Shown: positions 58,680 through 64,000 of the stretch, one piece after another
Numbering within the stretch: position 1 is the first letter of the stretch
Layout of the letters: the number at the start of each line of letters is the position of its first letter
Assembly: GCF_010669305.1 (NCBI RefSeq)
Contig: NZ_CP048649.1
Coordinates: 2,232,001 to 2,296,000 of the forward strand
Length of the DNA stretch: 64,000 bases
Origin: Aminipila butyrica
GTDB taxonomy: Bacteria; Bacillota; Clostridia; Peptostreptococcales; Anaerovoracaceae
Direction: 5' to 3'
The notes under the pieces: model-generated
Databases searched by the model: none
The model's input: the letters and a program-made list of their open reading frames with translations, nothing else
What the model was told of the DNA's origin: nothing
Translations under genes and position numbers: made by a program

Positions 58680-60209
58680 TTATTTATTCCAATGTCTTTG
58701 CCTAACTACTTGTAACTTTCCATCCTTATCCATATAGTAGACTTCCATCTTTCTTGCTACATTCATACGGCTTACTTTTGTGGTGTCTTTGGTCAACATA
58801 TTAGCCACCTTGGCAGCCTGATATAAAGTTTTGCAATACCACCCCAGATTACCACCTAACCCACTCAATTTACTTTTTATCGTCTTACTATCGTAACCGC
58901 AATCCACTTCAATATCATAGGTCAGTATTTTATTACTATTTGGCTTTTGGAATAGCACTCTCAAGTCAGGATAAGCCCCTATCATGTGTCCGTGTTTTTG
59001 TGCATCCTCCCGACGTAACTGCCGATCATTTTTTATTTCGATGATTTTGTAGCCTTTCTCCAAGATTCCTTTTTCCCATTCTTTATAGGCCGTGTAGACT
59101 AGCATGTCATGCTCAACCTCTTCTTTTCGGCTATACAGTTTCGTATAGTATCGAACTGCATTTGGGGAAAGCAGTTCATTAGATAACTCAATTCCAGCTT
59201 TGTCCATGACATAAATCCCTGTATCTTCATCCCTTTTTATAATCTTTTTTCTGATTAAAAATTGTAGGTCCGTGTCCGCCGGAGGAGCTTGATCACCGTA
59301 TATGTAATGGACAATTTGATCTTTTGAAAGATTTAAAAATATTCTAATGTCTTTTATGAGCTGTATCTGCCGATCAGACAGCATCTCTAAGCTTAGGTGT
59401 TTCTCTTTACCTCTCTTTAGAGTGTTCTCCAATAGGTTTATGCAGTCTTCTGTAAGCTCCCCGTCATTTGTGATAAGCCCCTGTTTCTTATACGTAGTAA
59501 TTCGTTTTTTTAGGGATTCACACTTATCATGTTCTTGTAGCAGCTGCTCATCAATTTTACCATCTCGTACAATCTCTTGAATGTGGCGGTCAAATTTAGT
59601 TGCTGCAAATGTTTTTCTATTCTCTGTAACTTTCTGGTCACGATGTGTCGGTTTTTTACTTTGCCATTCGTTTAAAAATTGAAATCCGGCATCAGTCACT
59701 TTATACTTACCTTTGTCTATTTTCTCAAGATAACCATTCTCATACAACCTTTTTACCATGCCATCAAGTATCTTTTTCTGACGGCGCTGTTCATCAGATT
59801 TTTTGCCTGAGAGCTCTTTTTTTAGCTCCAGAGTTTTTATGATCCCTTCTTTATTTTTAAGAAGAAGCTGTGCATGGTTTTTCCCTGGCTGGAACTCTGC
59901 TCGCTGAATATTGTAGGCCAAAGGATTGGCAATGTAGATGTTTTCATCTTTCTTACGCATGTACCCGGCGTTCACTAGGTTATTGAGATTGATTTGATTC
60001 CAAAGAAGCCTCTGCTTCTTTAACTTTTCTGGGTCAGAACTCCCTTTTATTTTTTCAATCTCTATACGTCGGTCATAACACCCATTATTAGCTTTCGCTT
60101 CTTTCATGATTGCTAAATGTACCGAATTGGGTTTAAAACGTGAATCAGGTATCTCTAGCTCATCTAACGGCCTACCCTCAACGAGAGGACGGGCACTAAT
60201 GTCTTTCAT
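58680..60209 (-). CDS. Winged-helix protein with PD-(D/E)XK-like C-terminus, possible relaxase analogue
   Basis: 509 residues. Several winged-helix-like repeats at the N-terminal and middle parts (LLKNKEGIIKTLELKKELSG, GMVKRLYENGYLEKIDKGKY, GFQFLNEWQ; second copy around residue 215-340) are followed by a C-terminal domain with HDMLVYTAYKEWEKGILEKG, GAYPDLRVLFQKPNSNKILT and YDIEVDCGYDS. The PD...E-x-D layout suggests a PD-(D/E)XK-type nuclease fold as in replication-relaxation proteins. It overlaps the gene upstream by 14 bp. A relaxosome role is inferred from the absence of any other relaxase candidate. Confidence 0.55.
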   Translation of the reverse strand: MKDISARPLVEGRPLDELEIPDSRFKPNSVHLAIMKEAKANNGCYDRRIEIEKIKGSSDPEKLKKQRLLWNQINLNNLVNAGYMRKKDENIYIANPLAYNIQRAEFQPGKNHAQLLLKNKEGIIKTLELKKELSGKKSDEQRRQKKILDGMVKRLYENGYLEKIDKGKYKVTDAGFQFLNEWQSKKPTHRDQKVTENRKTFAATKFDRHIQEIVRDGKIDEQLLQEHDKCESLKKRITTYKKQGLITNDGELTEDCINLLENTLKRGKEKHLSLEMLSDRQIQLIKDIRIFLNLSKDQIVHYIYGDQAPPADTDLQFLIRKKIIKRDEDTGIYVMDKAGIELSNELLSPNAVRYYTKLYSRKEEVEHDMLVYTAYKEWEKGILEKGYKIIEIKNDRQLRREDAQKHGHMIGAYPDLRVLFQKPNSNKILTYDIEVDCGYDSKTIKSKLSGLGGNLGWYCKTLYQAAKVANMLTKDTTKVSRMNVARKMEVYYMDKDGKLQVVRQRHWNK

Positions 60210-60486
60210 TGAGATCTCCTATACTAAGGCCTTCCTTCTCTCGGATTTTTAATTTATCTCCTTGAATACCATTCCCATAAAGTTTTGTGAAGACTTCAAG
60301 GAATACAAAGATTATAATAAGGAGCATAACTAATAAAGCGGTAAATCCATAATAGTTATAATTTTTATTTGCCCAAGATGAAAATAGAAGCTCACATACG
60401 TGTGTTAGATATAAAAACGCAGGATAGACTATAATGACAAAATATAGCTCTCTGCGCTTAAAACTTGATTTAATTTTATTTTTCAT
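60196..60486 (-). CDS. Small two-helix membrane protein
   Basis: 96 residues from the ATG at 60486 (AAAGGGATGAAAAT upstream). Helices: YFVIIVYPAFLYLTHVCELL and FTALLVMLLIIIFVFLEVFT; basic N-terminus, hydrophilic tail. It is encoded just downstream of parB and overlaps the next gene. Function unknown. Confidence 0.55.
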   Translation of the reverse strand: MKNKIKSSFKRRELYFVIIVYPAFLYLTHVCELLFSSWANKNYNYYGFTALLVMLLIIIFVFLEVFTKLYGNGIQGDKLKIREKEGLSIGDLNERH

Positions 60487-60490
60487 ATTT

Positions 60491-61681
60491 TCATCCCTTT
60501 GATAAACTATTAATATAACTTTCAATAGTCTCTTTAATTATATTCTCCAGTTCTTTTGCATCTGCCAGGGCCAGCGTTTCTGCTTGTTTATAATCCAATT
60601 TTTTTATGTACTTTTCAACCTCTTTAAAAGCAATTTTATATGGCCGAGCTATTGTTTTGTTCTTTGTCGTAGGCACTAATATGGATTTAATAATTGCCGA
60701 AGTCAACATATTATCTTTTGCAACTGCTCGCATTGCTCCTGCCATAGGAATAGTTATTCTTAGCTTATCATTCTCAGCTAACACATTTTCTAAAGTTTCT
60801 TGATTTTCCACGCATAAATAGGATAATTCTACAGCTGCATTAACAGGAATCTCCTTTTCATCTACCCGATCAAGTAAGGTGAAAATCAACTTATTTAGCC
60901 TTATATATCTGCTTATCTCCATTCTTGATGTGTTGTTGAGTTCAGCAACGACATCACGGGCATATTTAACTTCGGCCCGAATCGGGCCAAAGTTACTGGC
61001 GTTATTTTCATTATCTTGATTGGATTTAACTTCGGCCCGATTCGGGCCAAAGTTACTAGTGTTATTTTCTTTATCTTGACTGGATTTAACTTCGGCCCAA
61101 TTCGGGCCAAAGTCCTCAGAATACTTTTCCTCTCCTTCTATTGCCCTTATCAAGTCATTTCTTTTTCCTTGATTTTTTAAAGCTTCAAGTTGTAATTTAT
61201 ATGCTCTAGCCTTTTCCGAAGGATATAGTTCTTCTCTGTTTAATGTATTTGTTTCAGTTACAATGAGCTTTGCTGTATCATCATCACAATCTTTTAAATA
61301 AATAGCTTTTATCTTTTTAATATCAGCTAACTTCGTTGCAGCAGTCCGTCTATGCCCAGCTAATATTTCGTATCGACCTCTTGCTTTTGGATGATCCCTT
61401 ACGATAATAGGTATCCATAAGCCATTTATTCTTATGGAATGTGCTAATTCATCTAATCCCTTTAATACAGATTTTTCAAAGGGATGGTCAAATGAGCTTA
61501 ATCTATCTAAAAGTTCAATATCTAATTCTATTATCTCATTTTTAATGTTTTCAATCGTATTGCCAGTCAAAGTTTTTATTAAATTACTTCTTCTTTGTGC
61601 AATCTCAGATGATTCTTGACCTGAGTTTCCGATACTGGAGCCAAATAGGCCCGCCATTAGATCATCTTTGGTAATGTCCAT
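60491..61681 (-). CDS. parB: ParB-like partition protein with tandem 20-residue insert
   Basis: 396 residues. The N-terminal ParB/Srx-like domain (IRINGLWIPIIVRDHPKARG, YEILAGHRRTAATKLADIKK, IVTETNTLNREELYPSEKAR) is followed by an insert of three tandem repeats (core NFGPNRAEVKS) and a C-terminal part (MEISRYIRLNKLIFTLLDRV). ParB binds centromere sites and CTP and works with ParA to stabilise the element. The repeat DNA carries the palindrome that also occurs at 17.4 and 18.8 kb. It follows parA by 8 bp. Confidence 0.9.
   Translation of the reverse strand: MDITKDDLMAGLFGSSIGNSGQESSEIAQRRSNLIKTLTGNTIENIKNEIIELDIELLDRLSSFDHPFEKSVLKGLDELAHSIRINGLWIPIIVRDHPKARGRYEILAGHRRTAATKLADIKKIKAIYLKDCDDDTAKLIVTETNTLNREELYPSEKARAYKLQLEALKNQGKRNDLIRAIEGEEKYSEDFGPNWAEVKSSQDKENNTSNFGPNRAEVKSNQDNENNASNFGPIRAEVKYARDVVAELNNTSRMEISRYIRLNKLIFTLLDRVDEKEIPVNAAVELSYLCVENQETLENVLAENDKLRITIPMAGAMRAVAKDNMLTSAIIKSILVPTTKNKTIARPYKIAFKEVEKYIKKLDYKQAETLALADAKELENIIKETIESYINSLSKG
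60968..61114. repeat. Three tandem 60-bp repeats with palindromes inside parB
   Basis: Palindromes at 60968-60994, 61028-61054 and 61088-61114, spaced exactly 60 bp, sharing arms AACTTCGGCCC and GGGCCAAAG. Each 60-bp unit encodes a 20-residue repeat. They differ from the intergenic copies (17377, 18803) by one changed base in the right arm (CCAAAG rather than CCGAAG). Confidence 0.9.
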
Positions 61682-61689
61682 TCTGCTCC

Positions 61690-62496
61690 TTACTCCTCCA
61701 AATATTCCTCGACAAAGGTTTTATAAGCAACCGCTACTTTTCCTGACGGGTCATATTTTAAAATGCTTTGTCCTGCTTCTGGACACTTTTCTGCTTTTAC
61801 GGCCCGAGGGATGCAGGTCTTAAATACCCTCATGCCCAAGGCCGTATATGCATTGTTTATTTCAGCAGCTTTGGCTTTGCTATATCCGGTTCGGTTGTCC
61901 ACCATGGTTATGAGCAATCCCCTTACAGACAGCTGGGGGTTAACCGTATCCCGTAGCCGTATAACCGTTTGAATAAGTTCTCCGATACCAGATTCCGATG
62001 CTCCCTGAGATTGAGTAGCAATGATTACCTCATCCGCAGCGGCGAGTAGGTTTATAGAAAGAATGTTTAACGAAGGAGCTGCATCTAAGATAATGTAATC
62101 ATACTGGTCTTTCAGCTTGTCCACAATGCTGCAAAGAACCCTCTTCTTCTTTTCTTCGTCATTAAATCCGGTCAAGGCATTGGTAATGCCGGGAAGCTTG
62201 TTGTCTGCCGGGATAAAATATACCCCCTCCTGATTCTTACAGATAACCTTTGGCAGCACCTCGTCAATGCTCCGATCAAATAAAGTAAACATCATCAGGT
62301 CTGTTAAAGTAGCCTCCAGCTCGTCTGGATTCTCTCCTAGAAATTTTGTCAAACTAGGGTTTCCTGTGTCATCACAGTCCACCAACAACACCTTATATCC
62401 TTTGTCCGCAAGACCTACCCCAAATGAAATGGCGCTAGTCGTCTTTCCTACACCGCCCTTTTGATTGCTGATTGCAATTACCTTTGCTTTACTCAT
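61690..62496 (-). CDS. parA: ParA/Soj-like partition ATPase
   Basis: 268 residues with the deviant Walker A KGGVGKTTSAISFGVGLADK, switch region LLVDCDDTGNPSLTKFLGEN and Walker B YDYIILDAAPSLNI. ParA moves ParB-bound DNA for faithful inheritance. The start ATG follows AAGGGAAAC. It forms an operon with parB, indicating that the element can exist for some time as a replicating circle after excision. Confidence 0.95.
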   Translation of the reverse strand: MSKAKVIAISNQKGGVGKTTSAISFGVGLADKGYKVLLVDCDDTGNPSLTKFLGENPDELEATLTDLMMFTLFDRSIDEVLPKVICKNQEGVYFIPADNKLPGITNALTGFNDEEKKKRVLCSIVDKLKDQYDYIILDAAPSLNILSINLLAAADEVIIATQSQGASESGIGELIQTVIRLRDTVNPQLSVRGLLITMVDNRTGYSKAKAAEINNAYTALGMRVFKTCIPRAVKAEKCPEAGQSILKYDPSGKVAVAYKTFVEEYLEE

Positions 62497-62518
62497 ATGT
62501 GTTTCCCTTCTATCTTAT

Positions 62519-62548
62519 ATTGTAGTAGTTATTGACGTCCCTCTCCAA
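62519..62548 (-). promoter_or_regulatory. Possible parAB promoter
   Basis: On the minus strand TTGGAG (62548-62543), an 18-bp spacer and TACAAT (62524-62519), ending 23 bp before the parA start at 62496. Confidence 0.4.
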
Positions 62549-62661
62549 GGACTTTGTTTTATCTTATTTCTGTATCAATTTATTGATGACAAACATATAT
62601 TAAAGTAGTCGTTTAGAGGGTTTCCTCATTTTTAATCGAAATCCTAACAGATACGACCAAG

Positions 62662-62690
62662 TTGACAGTGGGGAGCATTAACAAAATAAT
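62662..62690 (+). promoter_or_regulatory. Possible promoter of the collagen-like gene
   Basis: TTGACA (62662-62667), a 17-bp spacer and AATAAT (62685-62690). A short inverted repeat, GCATTA and TAATGC (62674-62692), spans the -10 region and could bind a regulator. The rest of the 62549-62787 spacer is featureless. Confidence 0.45.
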
Positions 62691-62787
62691 GCTTAGAAAG
62701 AATATATTTATACAATTTCAGTAACAGATACTCAGCCTTTTGAGCTGCTTCATCTTACAATCTATTTGAATTTAAAGGAGTTAACTT

Positions 62788-64000
62788 ATGAATAGTTATA
62801 GAAATGATCCCTGTTGGCATAAAAATGATCCGTGTTGCTTCAACTCAAACTCCTGCTTTTGCTGCCCTACCGGACCTACAGGCCCCACCGGCCCTCGAGG
62901 TCCGCAGGGTCCACAAGGTCCTCAGGGTATTCAAGGTCCGACTGGTGCGCAAGGTCCGCAGGGGCCTCAGGGGCCTCAGGGTATCCAGGGTATCCAGGGA
63001 CCTACTGGGCCACAAGGTCCGCAAGGTCCTCAGGGTTTACAAGGTCCTACCGGCCCACAAGGGATTCAGGGGCCTACCGGTCCGCAAGGTTCGCAGGGGC
63101 TCCAGGGACCTACTGGGCCACAAGGACTCCAAGGTCCTACCGGCCCGCAAGGTTCGCAGGGTATCCAGGGCCCTACTGGGCCACAAGGACTCCAAGGTCC
63201 TACCGGCCCGCAAGGTTCGCAGGGGCTCCAGGGCCCTACTGGGCCACAAGGACTCCAAGGTCCTACCGGCCCGCAAGGTTCGCAGGGGCTCCAGGGCCCT
63301 ACTGGTCCACAAGGTCTCCAAGGTCCTACTGGACCGCAAGGTTCGCAGGGGCTCCAAGGTCCTACCGGCCCGCAAGGCCTTCAGGGTCCTACCGGTCCGC
63401 AAGGTCCGCAAGGTATTCAGGGGCCTACCGGTCCGCAGGGTATTCAGGGGCCTACCGGTCCGCAGGGTATCCAAGGGCCTACTGGTCCGCAGGGTATCCA
63501 AGGGCCTACTGGTCCGCAGGGTATCCAGGGGCCTACAGGTCCGCAGGGTATCCAGGGGCCTACCGGTCCGCAAGGTATTCAGGGGCCTACTGGTCCGCAG
63601 GGTATCCAGGGGCCTACAGGTCCGCAGGGTATCCAGGGGCCTACTGGTCCGCAGGGTATTCAGGGGCCTACTGGTCCTGTAGGCGCATCAGGAAATACTT
63701 TTTATTTAGCTACAGACCAATCTATTGCAAATAATCAGTATTTAGGCTTGGGCAATGCTTCTGCTGAATTTACAAGAAATACAATTGTCGTTGGTGAAGA
63801 TTCAACAATTGTAGGCTTAATGCTTAGCATCAGAACAGAGCCATTAGGTGTTAATGACACCGTATCAGCCCAGGTTGTACGGAGTACAACATGCGGCGAT
63901 GGATTAATTGATACGGGAATTATAGCAACCGTCACGGGTCCAAGTAGCGAAGGTGATCGCAACTGCTGCGCCTTTATTGCAGCAGATTATGATGTTTTTA
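62788..64000 (+). CDS. Collagen-like surface protein (BclA-like), 3' end outside window
   Basis: Open to the window edge (404 codons). A Cys-rich N-terminus (NDPCWHKNDPCCFNSNSCFC) is followed by about 265 residues of Gly-X-Y triplets, mostly GPTGPQG, GIQGPTG and GLQGPTG. The C-terminal domain starts about residue 300 with GASGNTFYLATDQSIANNQY and is beta-rich, as in BclA-type trimeric spore-surface proteins. AAAGGAG precedes the ATG. It is transcribed away from parA. It may belong to the element or its flank; the element's end is not seen before 64000. Confidence 0.9.
   Translation, partial: MNSYRNDPCWHKNDPCCFNSNSCFCCPTGPTGPTGPRGPQGPQGPQGIQGPTGAQGPQGPQGPQGIQGIQGPTGPQGPQGPQGLQGPTGPQGIQGPTGPQGSQGLQGPTGPQGLQGPTGPQGSQGIQGPTGPQGLQGPTGPQGSQGLQGPTGPQGLQGPTGPQGSQGLQGPTGPQGLQGPTGPQGSQGLQGPTGPQGLQGPTGPQGPQGIQGPTGPQGIQGPTGPQGIQGPTGPQGIQGPTGPQGIQGPTGPQGIQGPTGPQGIQGPTGPQGIQGPTGPQGIQGPTGPQGIQGPTGPVGASGNTFYLATDQSIANNQYLGLGNASAEFTRNTIVVGEDSTIVGLMLSIRTEPLGVNDTVSAQVVRSTTCGDGLIDTGIIATVTGPSSEGDRNCCAFIAADYDVF

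Noticed and set aside
60968..61114. Regular repeats in parB considered as a CRISPR array
   Set aside because: The units are translated in frame, the spacers are also conserved between units, and only three units exist.
60491..62496. Search for the canonical parS site (TGTTTCACGTGAAACA) near parAB
   Set aside because: No such sequence was seen; the GGCCC palindromes are a different motif.
62804..63682. Long Arg/Val-rich and Ser/Tyr-rich ORFs in other frames of the collagen-like gene
   Set aside because: They arise from the triplet repeats; the Gly-X-Y frame starting at 62788 has the ribosome binding site and a sensible C-terminal domain.
5900..64000. Insertion sequences or transposase fragments within the element
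   Set aside because: No DDE transposase signature or terminal inverted repeats were found; the only recombinase is the serine enzyme.

Overview
The window looks like the genome of a low-GC Gram-positive anaerobe of the class Clostridia. The reasons are strong AGGAGG-type ribosome binding sites, a clostridial P-loop ATPase family as integration target, a large serine recombinase, SLH and collagen-like surface proteins, and Firmicutes-type SOS and toxin signals. Two parts are visible: a chromosomal flank (about 1-5.93 kb) and one large integrative and conjugative element (ICE) running from about 5.93 kb past 62.5 kb. The right end of the ICE is not in the window.

Chromosomal flank: a four-gene minus-strand operon encodes an ATP-grasp ligase resembling D-aspartate ligase, an Asp/Glu-racemase-fold protein lacking both usual catalytic cysteines, a MurE-type Mur ligase with an atypical specificity loop, and an aldehyde dehydrogenase cut by the window edge. 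Upstream lies the 3' remnant of a PRK06851-type ATPase gene. Its 5' part is missing because the ICE recombinase gene sits directly against the break.

Left ICE region (5.95-18.8 kb): serine recombinase, a 50-residue ORF, a secreted Cys-rich protein, an SLH protein, a type I holin-like toxin with an antisense unit, four small XRE regulators, a dGTPase-like HD protein bracketed by near-identical hairpins, a LexA-controlled Y-family polymerase, and a HicA-HicB-SecB-like operon that looks like a toxin-antitoxin-chaperone (TAC) system. Two copies of a 27-bp palindrome flank the TAC operon. Imperfect copies of the same palindrome form three tandem 60-bp repeats inside parB, 43 kb away.

DNA processing (18.8-28.3 kb): a 2062-residue methylase/helicase fusion, a second type I toxin copy, a Toprim primase, an HTH replication-type protein and two SSB-like proteins.

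Transfer superoperon (28.2-54.7 kb, all minus strand): two Tad/Flp pilus modules enclose a type IV secretion core (VirD4, VirB2-like, VirB6-like, C39-type hydrolase, PrgI-like, split VirB4) and two glycine-rich secreted paralogs. One prepilin peptidase serves the whole set. A 74-nt structured element lies at the head of this operon and could be a leader RNA or oriT. No canonical relaxase was found; two winged-helix proteins with possible PD-(D/E)XK-like C-termini (55.6 and 58.7 kb) are candidates.

Right region (55-64 kb): small membrane proteins, a canonical SSB, ParB and ParA, then a divergent collagen-like surface protein gene truncated by the window end.
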